Part shown: in pieces, positions 16,803-24,681 of the stretch
Numbering within the stretch: the first letter of the stretch is position 1
How the letters are laid out: each line of letters starts with the position of its first letter
NCBI GenBank assembly: GCA_943324565.2
Contig: CALPMC020000026.1
Coordinates: 1-32,320, forward strand
Direction: 5' to 3'
DNA from: Chitinophaga pinensis
GTDB lineage: Bacteria; Bacteroidota; Bacteroidia; Flavobacteriales_D; Crocinitomicaceae
Length of the DNA: 32,320 nt
Program-made: the position numbers and the translations under genes
Notes under the pieces: generated by a model
Seen by the model: the letters and a program-made list of their open reading frames with translations, nothing else
Database searches by the model: none
Told to the model about the DNA's origin: nothing

Positions 16803-17423
16803 TTAAATTAGTCCGTTTTTTTGAGCAAAATTAAACATTCCAATATTGTTGGAGACGTTAACTTTTTTATAAATTTTAGTCTTATAACCTTCAATCGTTT
16901 TTTCAGAAATGTTCAATGAATTGGCAACCTCTTTATTAGAAAATCCTTTGCAAACAAGTTGAACAATTTTTATTTCTTTTGAATTTAATGAATGTATGAG
17001 TTCATCCTCAAAATCAAGAAATAACTGTGAAATTTCGGGACTGAAATATACTTTATTATTTGAAGCTTTATTAATCGCTTCTAGCAATTGTTCTTTACTT
17101 GAATTTTTTGTTAAATATGCTTTTACTCCATACTTATATAAGTCTTTTATAATCGCCAACACGTTAAGCATGGAAATAACCACAATATTAACATTTGGAA
17201 TTCTATCAAGCATTGTTTTTATAGTTGAAATAGAATTGCCGTCCTTGAGGTTGATGTCCATTAATATAACATCAACTTTGTTTTGGATGCAAAATCCTAA
17301 AGTTGCTTCGCAAGTATCTGCCTCACCTATTATTTTAAAATTAGGCTCTTTTTCAATAGTTATTTTAAAAGCATCTCTAACGAGTTGATGATCTTCAGCA
17401 ATAAAAATTGTAATAATTTGCAT
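16803..17423 (-). CDS. NarL/FixJ-type response regulator (orphan paralogue)
   Basis: This 206-residue two-domain regulator has a receiver domain (2-120) and a LuxR-type HTH (about 143-203). Receiver active-site residues are present: acidic pair Glu10-Asp11, phospho-acceptor Asp56 (DVILMDINLKDG), Ser84 and Lys106 (LTKNSS). The HTH includes LNSKEIKIVQLVCKGFSNKE and SEKTIEGYKTKI. It is identical at more than half of positions to the response regulator at 17806-18435 and probably arose from it by tandem duplication. No kinase gene adjoins it directly, so it may share the neighbouring kinase pair. A 382-nt gap with a perfect inverted repeat separates it from its paralogue, suggesting its own transcription. 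Confidence 0.93.
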   Translation of the reverse strand: MQIITIFIAEDHQLVRDAFKITIEKEPNFKIIGEADTCEATLGFCIQNKVDVILMDINLKDGNSISTIKTMLDRIPNVNIVVISMLNVLAIIKDLYKYGVKAYLTKNSSKEQLLEAINKASNNKVYFSPEISQLFLDFEDELIHSLNSKEIKIVQLVCKGFSNKEVANSLNISEKTIEGYKTKIYKKVNVSNNIGMFNFAQKNGLI

Positions 17424-17805
17424 GATAATAAAAAGCTTTTTGAAATGTTATTTTTTAATCCTTTTTAAAAAGATTTTTAGTCAGATGACAATTGAAAATT
17501 TAATTGAATTTTTCGTTGTTCTAGCATATCAAACTTATTGAATCAGAATTGATTTTATGGATTTAAGCAAAAGTAATAAGTTAGCTTAAGGGTTTAGTGT
17601 TTTTTAAATTAGGGATTGCCCTAATTTAATTTTGTGTAAAAGCGGAATTTACTTAACAAATAACAGTCTTTTTTTTGGATGTAAAATTAATCTTCAAGAA
17701 ATAAACAATAATTACCGATACAAAAAAGTTGTTAAGAATAATAATAATGGCTAAAAACGCAAAATTTAATGCTAGATATTTTTATCATTAATTGACTACA
17801 ATAAA
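17424..17805. other. Gene-free gap between the two response regulator genes
   Basis: This 382-nt stretch is very AT-rich and holds no supported gene on either strand. Two symmetric elements are visible: the GGG/CCC inverted repeat at 17604-17629, and a short perfect palindrome CTTTTTAAAAAG at about 17460-17471, close to the downstream regulator start. I see no good TAnnTTTG promoter for the gene at 17423. The gap probably contains the control region of that gene. Confidence 0.6.
17604..17629. repeat. Perfect 11-bp inverted repeat, candidate operator
   Basis: The core AAATTAGGG-ATTG-CCCTAATTT (17606-17627) is a perfect 9-bp inverted repeat with a 4-nt centre, extended by two further T:A pairs. 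On the minus strand, the direction of the flanking genes, the stem is followed by A-rich rather than T-rich sequence, so it does not look like an intrinsic terminator. It could be a dimeric regulator binding site about 180-200 nt upstream of the response regulator gene at 17423. Confidence 0.55.
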
Positions 17806-18435
17806 CTATGAGTTGATTAATCCGTTTTTTTGTGCGAAGCAATAAATACCAATATTGTTAAACACTTTGAGTTTTTTAAAGATTTTGGTTTTATATCCTT
17901 CAATTGTTTTTTCGGACATTTTCATATTTATACCAATTTCTTTATTAGAAAAACCCTCGCAAATGAATTGAATTACTTTTATTTCTCTTGAATTTAAGGT
18001 GTTAATTGTTTCATTATCTCTTTCTAACAACAATTGAGCAATTTCTGAGCTATAATATTTTTCGTTATTGTATGCTTTTTTAATTGCTTCTATAAGTTCT
18101 TCCTTACTTGAATTTTTGGTTAAAAATGAACTGATTCCTGTTTTATATAAATCTTTTATAATGGAATAAACATTCAACATAGAAACAACTACAATTTTCA
18201 CTTTTGGAAGGGTATCAATCATTTGTTTTATGACTTCAATCGAACTTCCATCCTTTAAATTGATATCCATTATAATAACATCTACCTTGTTTTTTGAACA
18301 ATATTCAAGTGCTTCAGCTCCAGTTTCAGCTTCGCCAATAATTGAAAATTTAGAGTTGTCTTCAATTGTTAATTTCCAAGCATCACGAACTAATTTGTGA
18401 TCTTCCGCCAAAAAAATTGTTATCTTATTACTCAT
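17806..18435 (-). CDS. NarL/FixJ-type response regulator coupled to the kinase pair
   Basis: This 209-residue regulator has a receiver domain (4-122) with Glu11-Asp12, phospho-acceptor Asp57 (DVIIMDINLKDG) and the conserved Lys in FLTKNSS. The LuxR-type HTH (about 145-205) contains LNSREIKVIQFICEGFSNKE and SEKTIEGYKTKI. I chose the ATG at 18435 (MSNKITIFLAEDH); an upstream in-frame TTG at 18459 would add eight residues inside the kinase gene and is less likely. The ATG overlaps the last 8 nt of the upstream kinase gene (18428-20158), so translation is probably coupled and this is the cognate output of that kinase. Target genes are unknown; the membrane LuxR gene, the paralogue and the gap repeat are nearby candidates. 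Confidence 0.94.
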   Translation of the reverse strand: MSNKITIFLAEDHKLVRDAWKLTIEDNSKFSIIGEAETGAEALEYCSKNKVDVIIMDINLKDGSSIEVIKQMIDTLPKVKIVVVSMLNVYSIIKDLYKTGISSFLTKNSSKEELIEAIKKAYNNEKYYSSEIAQLLLERDNETINTLNSREIKVIQFICEGFSNKEIGINMKMSEKTIEGYKTKIFKKLKVFNNIGIYCFAQKNGLINS

Positions 18436-20158
18436 TTGTTTGAATTTTAATGTAAACAATTAATCCCATTTGATTGATGTTGAAAAAGCGTATTTTTCCT
18501 TCTAATAGATAGATTCTGTCTTGGATCGATTTTAAATTTAGATTCCCAATGGTGGACTCTTGATTATATTTTCCGTTATATGAGCAAATAACTACAAAGT
18601 CTGAATCAATTTGTTTAAATCGAAAAACTGTTTTTGTTATTTTTGAAGTTTCAATTGAAAAACGCATCAAATCTTGAACAATCCTATGAATATGTTTTTT
18701 CGATTTGTCATTAATGAATATTGGTTCAATAATGTCTGTTTCCACCCTGAATTTTATGACCGTAGAATTAAATCCTAAGATATAATCGGTTATGGAAGAT
18801 ACAAAAGATGCTCCAAAAACAAATTGAGTGGTAGATTCCAAGGCAATTTTACGAATATGTTCAATTGCAATTTTAAGTTTAGAAACAGAGTTTTCTAGAT
18901 TTTTGTTCGTCAAACCTGAGTTTTCGATATTTAAGCGTGCTGCAAATAAAAGTTGATTGATTCCGTCATGTAATTCAGTGTATAATTCTTCTTTATTTTT
19001 TTCTCTTTCTTCGATTAATTGTTCAGCGATCTTTATTCTTCGTTCAGAAGTTTTTTTTAATTCTTTTGTTAACTCAATCGATTTAGTTATATCTCTTGAA
19101 ATTACAATCGCAATTTGAAATTTACCATTTGAGTCATAAGTAAAAGTTATACAGCTTTCAATCCAAATAATTTTTTGGTTAGCTGAGAAAACTGGATGTT
19201 GAGTTTTTAATTTTTCTTGCTTCTGATCAATTGCATTGGTTATGTTAAGTATTAAATTCTGTAAATCTTCCGGATGAAAGTAATCCATTGTTTTAGAAAG
19301 TGAAATTGGAAAATCTTTAAATTTCTTACCAACCAAATTTTCAACAGCATCATTAATATAGATAGCTTGTAATTTTTCATTAAAAATCAATAACCCATCA
19401 GATGTGTTTTTATTAAAGTAATTTAAAAGATGATCACGTGAATTAATTTTATTTTGTAATTCAACTTGGTTAACTAGATTTTGAACAAATGAACCAATCT
19501 GTTGCGTATTAAGTTCGAATCGGTTAAAAAAACCTGTTAATTTATCTGAGTATTTATTTTTTGTAGATGTAAAATTATCTTCAAATTCACTTTTATTTGA
19601 TTTTTCTTTGGCTTCTTGTTCTTTAGGTAATTTAAAAATTGTTGAAGAAGAATTAGGTAAATCATCATTTTGAAAGGATACAGAAATTGCTTTTTGCCTA
19701 AGATTTATATGTTGTTTTATTTCCCCCGCTCTAAAAACCAATGTTGAAGTCAAAAAATGAGTACCAATTATTCTTGTTAATTTTCCTTCTTTGTTCGCAA
19801 GTGCTTGAGCTTTGACACGTATCCAAATTATTTCTTCATCTTTTTTGAACATACGAACTGTTTGGTCAAAAGGAATTTTAGGGTTTTCAATATGTAATTG
19901 AAGCATCTCTCTCGATAAGGCAAGGTCATCTTGATGAATAATTTCTTGCCATGAATCTGAAGTTAAAGGCATTTCAGTAGGATCAAAACCTAAGGTTGTC
20001 CAATAGTTTTTGCTCATCCATTCATGCTTTGGATTTTCAAGGTTCCAATACCAAATTCCATCTAAAACTTCATTGCAAATGAAATTAAAAGTTGAAATAT
20101 CATTTTTTATTTTTTGATTAAATTCTTGTTCTAAATTAACTGGTTCCACTTTTTTCAT
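18428..20158 (-). CDS. PAS histidine kinase with intact phospho-acceptor His but degenerate ATP-binding domain
   Basis: This 576-residue protein has no membrane helix and is probably a cytoplasmic sensor. It has a PAS domain with PAC segment (about 22-140, VLDGIWYWNLENP, IWIRVKA), a low-complexity linker, a second PAS (about 245-358, DGLLIFN to ISRDIT), a HisKA_3-type dimerisation helix, and a HATPase-like C-terminus. The phospho-acceptor motif is intact: ELHDGINQ with His397 and Asp398. The ATP-binding domain is degenerate compared with its neighbour: the N-box Asn is Phe500, the N-box Lys and His are Glu503 and Thr504, the D-box Asp is Tyr527, and the two glycines of GxG are Asn539 and Asn541. 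Autophosphorylation alone therefore looks unlikely. The stop overlaps the response regulator start. Confidence 0.9.
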   Translation of the reverse strand: MKKVEPVNLEQEFNQKIKNDISTFNFICNEVLDGIWYWNLENPKHEWMSKNYWTTLGFDPTEMPLTSDSWQEIIHQDDLALSREMLQLHIENPKIPFDQTVRMFKKDEEIIWIRVKAQALANKEGKLTRIIGTHFLTSTLVFRAGEIKQHINLRQKAISVSFQNDDLPNSSSTIFKLPKEQEAKEKSNKSEFEDNFTSTKNKYSDKLTGFFNRFELNTQQIGSFVQNLVNQVELQNKINSRDHLLNYFNKNTSDGLLIFNEKLQAIYINDAVENLVGKKFKDFPISLSKTMDYFHPEDLQNLILNITNAIDQKQEKLKTQHPVFSANQKIIWIESCITFTYDSNGKFQIAIVISRDITKSIELTKELKKTSERRIKIAEQLIEEREKNKEELYTELHDGINQLLFAARLNIENSGLTNKNLENSVSKLKIAIEHIRKIALESTTQFVFGASFVSSITDYILGFNSTVIKFRVETDIIEPIFINDKSKKHIHRIVQDLMRFSIETSKITKTVFRFKQIDSDFVVICSYNGKYNQESTIGNLNLKSIQDRIYLLEGKIRFFNINQMGLIVYIKIQTNE

Positions 20159-20167
20159 AGCCGGTTG

Positions 20168-21790
20168 TTAATTTGTTTTTGGAAATCTAATTGCTAAGTA
20201 AATTGCCAATCCTGTTTTTTTTAAACAGAAAAAACGAATAGTTCCATTCATTAAATAGACACGATTTTGGATGTTTTTAATACCAACACCAGAATCCATG
20301 TTGTATTCAAAATTCCCAATGCTATTATCCTTTGCAATTAAAACAAATGTATCTCCGATCTTTTTAAATCTAAAAACCATCTTTGATGCATTAGAATGTT
20401 TAGTAGCATTTTGCGCCAATTCTTGACAAATTCTAAAAATGTGTTTCTTTTGACTTTCATTTAATTCTTCAGATATAATAATTAAATTTTGAACTTCAAA
20501 TTGAATTTTTGAAGTGTTATTTATCAAATCAAAGTACGCTTTAATTTCGGTGACAAAATTGTTTTCCATAACGAATAATGAACTTGATTCAGTCGTTATT
20601 TTATGCAATTCATTAATTGCTGTTGTTATATGTTGAAAAGCTGCTTGAATATACGTGTTATTTTGATAGCCAGAAATTTCAATATCATTTTTAGCATCAA
20701 CTAGAATATGTTCAACTTTATGTTTTAAGTTTTTGTACAGTTCTTTTTTTCCGATCTCTTTTTCTTCGATAATTAAATCAGCAATCTCTTTATATTTTAA
20801 AGATTCTTGCTCCAATGAATACTCAATTAATTTTCGTTCAGTAATATCTCTTGAAATGATGTATGCTCGTTTGTAGTTTCCTTCAGAATCGTATTCAAAA
20901 TTCACGTGGTCTTCCATCCAAACTAATTTTCCTTCAGAATGATTTGCTAAATGTTCTCCTTTTACTGATTTTTCTTTGTCTAATAAAGCTTTTTCATAGA
21001 TTTTATGAATTTGAGCTTTGTGACTTGGATGAATAATTTTGAGACTTTCAGAAAGTTCAATTGGCAATTTTTCAATTCTTCTTCCTATATATTCTTCTAT
21101 TTGTTTGTTCGCATAGATTAACTGAAAGTTTTCATTAAAAACTAGAAATGAATCTTTAGTTGTTTCAACCAAATGAGCTAAAAGGTCATTTTTAGAATTT
21201 AATTGATTCGTAAGTTTTTTTTGCTCACTAACATCAATTAAAAACGATTGAATACTTGTGTTTTTTGCTTGATTTTCATGTGATTGACCGAAAATTTGAT
21301 TCTGATTTTGTTGATTTATTTGAGTTTCTACTTTGTCAAATGATTGGTGTAAATTATTTGATTGTTTGTCTAATTCCGATAAACTTGAAACATTCAATGT
21401 AGTATTCACAATTAGCATTCTTATTGGTTCACCAATTTCGTTTCTTACCGCAATTCCTTTGTATCGAATCCAGATAGTGCTTCCATTTTTATGCTGGCAC
21501 CTTACAATTTGACCAAAAGGTATTTCAGGATTTGCAAAATGCGACGCCATTAATTCTATAGTTTTCGCTAAATCTTCAGGATGAACTAGACTTGTCCAAT
21601 GTTTTCCATTTTCAGAAAAATCACTGATTTCATAGCCAAAAACTTTAAAAAAAGAAGAACTTACAAATTCATTATTTGGATTTTCTAAATCCAGATACCA
21701 AATTCCATCCAAAACACTTTTTTGAAGGAAATCAAATACTTGATCTCCCTCAGCTAATTTATCATAAAGTTCTTTTTCTAGATAATGCAT
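20168..21790 (-). CDS. PAS histidine kinase with intact ATP-binding domain but no phospho-acceptor His
   Basis: This 540-residue paralogue of the next gene has the same layout: PAS/PAC (about 22-135, VLDGIWYLDLENP, IWIRYKG), a Gln/Asn-rich linker (about 140-185), a second PAS (about 205-318, ISRDITERK), a dimerisation helix and a HATPase domain. The ATP-binding residues are retained: N-box QELAQNATKH (Asn461), D-box Asp488 with Gly492, and GVG (501-503) followed by IKNIQNRV. The phospho-acceptor motif is lost: where the neighbour has LHDGIN, this protein has LKHKVE, with Lys356 in the His position. An adjacent His357 aligns with the catalytic Asp instead. ATG 21790 is chosen; a GTG at 21799 directly after a stop codon is the alternative. 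The gap to the partner gene is 9 nt. Confidence 0.9.
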   Translation of the reverse strand: MHYLEKELYDKLAEGDQVFDFLQKSVLDGIWYLDLENPNNEFVSSSFFKVFGYEISDFSENGKHWTSLVHPEDLAKTIELMASHFANPEIPFGQIVRCQHKNGSTIWIRYKGIAVRNEIGEPIRMLIVNTTLNVSSLSELDKQSNNLHQSFDKVETQINQQNQNQIFGQSHENQAKNTSIQSFLIDVSEQKKLTNQLNSKNDLLAHLVETTKDSFLVFNENFQLIYANKQIEEYIGRRIEKLPIELSESLKIIHPSHKAQIHKIYEKALLDKEKSVKGEHLANHSEGKLVWMEDHVNFEYDSEGNYKRAYIISRDITERKLIEYSLEQESLKYKEIADLIIEEKEIGKKELYKNLKHKVEHILVDAKNDIEISGYQNNTYIQAAFQHITTAINELHKITTESSSLFVMENNFVTEIKAYFDLINNTSKIQFEVQNLIIISEELNESQKKHIFRICQELAQNATKHSNASKMVFRFKKIGDTFVLIAKDNSIGNFEYNMDSGVGIKNIQNRVYLMNGTIRFFCLKKTGLAIYLAIRFPKTN

Positions 21791-21828
21791 TATCGACACT
21801 TAATCTGGTTTTTGTTTTAGAATAAGAT

Positions 21829-22941
21829 TTAATCCTTTTTAAATGTAGGGATTAATTTTTCAACAGACAAAAAGGAAACGCCAATTAACATAAACTGAAT
21901 TGGTAATAAAGCTCTAAAGCCGTAAGAATCGATTGTAACGAATAAAATAGTAAGTGTGTAAAAACATATAATAAAGCTATTTAAAATAATTTCTGAGTAA
22001 GAAATAGTTATCCACTTTTTTATTCGAATGAAGAGATAATAGGAATAAAGAAGTATTAAAATAAGCCAATGAGGTCGCGGGAAATATTCAGGGTTTAAAA
22101 TGCTTAAAAAACCTAATGAAAAGAGAATTTTTTTATAAATTATGGTAAAATCTAGTGCTAAAAGTTGTTTCCATGAATCAGAAATCCCTTCGCTTGGCAA
22201 GAAAATCCAAGTTCCAGAAACAAGGTAATTTCTAATTCCTAGAGTGGATATTCCTAAAAAAAAGAAAAGTATCATTCCGAAAAGATTTTTCTTTTTTAGT
22301 TGTGGATTTTTAAAATAATAAATAACGATGAACAAAACATAAACAAAAGCAATTGGAAATAAAGTTGGTCGAATTAGTACTGAAAGCATCATAAAAAATG
22401 TCGCTAAAAATTGAAATTTCACTTTGCTTTTATCATATCCTAACTTTACAAAATAAACAAAAGTTGCTAATGTGAAGATTGCTAGGTTTTCACTTAAAAG
22501 TCTGAAAGAGTAGTATTTATATGTGTCAAGTAAAGCAACTGAAAATAAAGTCAAAAGCAGTGCAATTCCTGTGATTCCTGTTAATTCTTTTCTGAAAGCA
22601 TAATAAATCAATAAAATACTAAAAGCTAACATTAAACTTTGTATGAAATAAATTGGAATTAAGTTTTCTCCAAATAATAGAAAGCAAAAAGCCAAAAAGT
22701 AATTGTAAAAAAAACTTCCAGGTCCATAATAAACCGAAGATTGTGAGGGAATTAGTAAACCATTTTTTGAAATATCTTTAGCGTTGTCCCAATAGCGAAA
22801 CCAGTCATCAATGCCATTTGAAATGCCTGGTGTTGTTTCTGTTAAAGGATACAAGCGAATTATTGTTGCTACTAAAAAAAATCCTACAATAGCAAAAGCC
22901 AAATAATTACCGATTTTATAATAATAGGCTTTCGATTCCAA
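21829..22941 (-). CDS. GT-C (family 39/ArnT-like) membrane glycosyltransferase
   Basis: This 370-residue protein has about nine hydrophobic segments. The first (about 12-31) is followed by an external loop with the Asp-Asp pair GIDDWFRYWD (Asp45, Asp46), as in polyprenyl-phosphate-sugar-dependent transferases. Next are VYYGPGSFFYNY and the RLLSENLAIF region. It would transfer a sugar from a lipid carrier to a protein, lipid or glycan on the outer face of the inner membrane; the acceptor is unknown. The protein is somewhat short for the superfamily and lacks a C-terminal soluble domain. There is no ATG near the N-terminus; the TTG at 22941, one base after the upstream gene's TAG, is the only plausible start and suggests coupling to the SUFU-domain gene. 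It ends 38 nt before the kinase pair. Confidence 0.78.
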   Translation of the reverse strand: MESKAYYYKIGNYLAFAIVGFFLVATIIRLYPLTETTPGISNGIDDWFRYWDNAKDISKNGLLIPSQSSVYYGPGSFFYNYFLAFCFLLFGENLIPIYFIQSLMLAFSILLIYYAFRKELTGITGIALLLTLFSVALLDTYKYYSFRLLSENLAIFTLATFVYFVKLGYDKSKVKFQFLATFFMMLSVLIRPTLFPIAFVYVLFIVIYYFKNPQLKKKNLFGMILFFFLGISTLGIRNYLVSGTWIFLPSEGISDSWKQLLALDFTIIYKKILFSLGFLSILNPEYFPRPHWLILILLYSYYLFIRIKKWITISYSEIILNSFIICFYTLTILFVTIDSYGFRALLPIQFMLIGVSFLSVEKLIPTFKKD

Positions 22942-22942
22942 A

Positions 22943-23599
22943 CTATTTGCGATTTAAATCAGTGATTAACAAAGGATTTGTTTCCTTAAGTTTTGCCACT
23001 AAATCTTCAATTTGACCAACTGTCGGTGCTTCACCTAAGGCTTTTTCTTCTTCAGTAGTGATACCAACAATTTGTAGAAAAGTCACTTCTCCATAAGGTG
23101 TATTTATTTTTCCAAGTTCAGGATCAGCAGTAAAAATCAGAGCAGTAATTTCTGTTTCTGTATTCAATCGAATTGGACCTTTTGCAGAAACGAAATGATT
23201 TTCCTCAAACCAATTTCCAGAGGAATAAACATAACGTGCTAAATTATTCATAATTTGAATCGCCCAAATTGGATCGTCTTTATCTTCTTGAAATGGTACA
23301 ATTCGCATGGTGAATTCAAATCCCCACTTACTGAAATCATTTCCAACTTTTTCTTCATTATAGTATAATTCAGACATGCCATAGCTAATCAAATGTCGGT
23401 GAAATTCTTGATTTTTTGAATCATAAATACTCACGCCGTCAATTGGGTCGGTTCCACCAGCTATATAATGTAACCCGCACAAAGGACCATAATGACGCGG
23501 CTCAACTTCACCATAGATTGTTCCTAATTTCTCATCAATTGCTTTCCAACCTAATGTGTCGTCTTCGCTGTATTCTTTTTTGAATTCTTCTAAAGTCAT
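22943..23599 (-). CDS. Suppressor of fused (SUFU) domain protein
   Basis: This 218-residue cytoplasmic protein matches the bacterial SUFU-like domain. Typical stretches are HYGPLCGLHYIAGGTDPIDG, VSIYDSK, RHLISYGMSELYYNE, then KWGFEFTMRI, PIWAIQIMNNLARYV and FLQIVGITTEEE. In animals SUFU binds Gli factors. Bacterial homologues are thought to be protein-binding modules, often in immunity or toxin-antitoxin contexts, but no toxin is visible here. The ATG at 23599 (MTLEEFKKEY) is preferred; an upstream extension to 23677 would be basic, hydrophobic and unconserved. It is divergent from the SIMPL lipoprotein gene and tightly linked to the downstream GT-C gene. A TATTTTTG box (23612-23605) lies 5 nt before the ATG. 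Confidence 0.85.
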   Translation of the reverse strand: MTLEEFKKEYSEDDTLGWKAIDEKLGTIYGEVEPRHYGPLCGLHYIAGGTDPIDGVSIYDSKNQEFHRHLISYGMSELYYNEEKVGNDFSKWGFEFTMRIVPFQEDKDDPIWAIQIMNNLARYVYSSGNWFEENHFVSAKGPIRLNTETEITALIFTADPELGKINTPYGEVTFLQIVGITTEEEKALGEAPTVGQIEDLVAKLKETNPLLITDLNRK

Positions 23600-23604
23600 A
23601 ATCT

Positions 23605-23612
23605 CAAAAATA
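23605..23612 (-). promoter_or_regulatory. -7-like element before the SUFU-domain gene
   Basis: TATTTTTG on the minus strand fits TAnnTTTG but lies only 5 nt before the ATG at 23599, implying a leaderless or nearly leaderless transcript. No TTG is found at the proper distance. Confidence 0.3.
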
Positions 23613-23688
23613 AGAAAAACAATATTAAATGAAATTCTTCGATTATGCTTTATACTAATCAGTATCTTTATTTTCAAAAAACAAAATT

Positions 23689-24420
23689 ATGAAATGTAAT
23701 TTCTTTGTATTCGCACTTTTATCTCTTTTAATTTCAGCTTGTGGTGGAAACAATTTTCCTGAAGTTCCAAAAAAAATAATGGTAACAGGAAGTTCAGAAA
23801 TGGAAATTACGCCTGATGAAATTTATATGAATTTTACTATTCAGGAATATAAATCCAAAGCTGGAAAGAAAGTTTCCATTCAAGAAGTTAAAAAACAGTT
23901 CATTGAATTATGTAAAAAAGCAGGTTTAGCTTTGAGTGATATTCGTGTTTCTGGATATTCTGGAAGTGAAAACTGGGATTATTATTGGTATTATCGTCGG
24001 GATAATGAAATTTCTAGTAGTTTGAGCTATACAATTAAAGTAAAAACAATATCAAAAATTGACAAAATTGTAGCTGGTTTGGATAGAAATGCAGTTCAAA
24101 ATTTTTATTTGGTCCGCACATCACACAGTCAGTTGGAGAAATTGCGTAGAAAAGTCAAAGAGAATGCCGTGAAAGCTAGTAAAATAAAAGCAATATATTT
24201 AGCAAATGCAGTGGGTGAAGACGTGGGTGACGCTTTGTTAATAGAAGAAATTACAGAAGGAGATTTCGAGAGTGATCGTTCCTCCTTTAGCGAAGAAAAG
24301 TCTTATAATTCAAATACAATTACAACCGGTTCTTTTGATAAAGGTTATCCTTCCGGTAGCCCAAGTATTGACAAAATAAAAATTCGCTTTGAAGTTAAGG
24401 CTGAATATGAATTAGATTAA
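23689..24420 (+). CDS. SIMPL-domain (DUF541) lipoprotein
   Basis: This 243-residue protein starts with a lipoprotein signal peptide; the lipobox LISAC places the lipid-modified cysteine at residue 18, followed by GGN. The body is a SIMPL/DUF541 domain (about 29-243): KIMVTGSSEMEITPDEIYMN at the N-terminal strand, a central helical region (LEKLRRKVKENAVKASKIKA), and a terminal strand IKIRFEVKAEYELD. The family includes periplasmic and outer membrane proteins such as E. coli YggE, linked to stress tolerance, with no defined enzymatic role. It is the only plus-strand gene between 4656 and 31378 and is probably transcribed alone. Membrane attachment is likely; the function stays open. Confidence 0.88.
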   Translation: MKCNFFVFALLSLLISACGGNNFPEVPKKIMVTGSSEMEITPDEIYMNFTIQEYKSKAGKKVSIQEVKKQFIELCKKAGLALSDIRVSGYSGSENWDYYWYYRRDNEISSSLSYTIKVKTISKIDKIVAGLDRNAVQNFYLVRTSHSQLEKLRRKVKENAVKASKIKAIYLANAVGEDVGDALLIEEITEGDFESDRSSFSEEKSYNSNTITTGSFDKGYPSGSPSIDKIKIRFEVKAEYELD

Positions 24421-24681
24421 TCGCTTATAACGAAGTTGTTTTTATTCGTCGCAACGAAGTCACATATAATATCCTTCAAAACTAGTTGGGCATTATTCAA
24501 AACCTTTTTTTCTAATGCCGTATTTTATATGTAAAATGCTTTAACACTCTCACGAACATTAAACTTTACAATCATTTGAATTTAATATTCTATTCGGTAT
24601 ACGAAGGTTTAACGTAATTTTTGATGTTTGCAAATGAATTGAACTGCTTCTTGTAAAAAAAACAATGATCTGATTTATGAT
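24421..24681. other. Convergent intergenic gap with a weak inverted repeat
   Basis: This 261-nt gap lies between the ends of the SIMPL and GT2 genes and holds no supported gene. GGCATTA (24489-24495) and TAATGCC (24513-24519) could form a 7-bp stem with a 17-nt loop containing a T-run. This is weak as a terminator. Confidence 0.35.

Noticed and set aside
16996-17388. Plus-strand open frame of 130 codons opposite the response regulator gene
   Set aside because: It is a mirror of the receiver domain coding sequence. The translation has no recognisable domain, and the minus-strand frame has complete active-site motifs.
17604-17629. Inverted repeat as an intrinsic terminator of the upstream regulator gene
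   Set aside because: On the minus strand the stem is followed by an A-run rather than T-run, and it lies about 180 nt beyond the stop codon.
20168-21790. His357 as a shifted phospho-acceptor in the His-less kinase
   Set aside because: It aligns with the Asp of HDGIN and is flanked by lysines, and the following Gly and Asn are also replaced, so the motif as a whole is not kept. I cannot fully exclude it without a structure.
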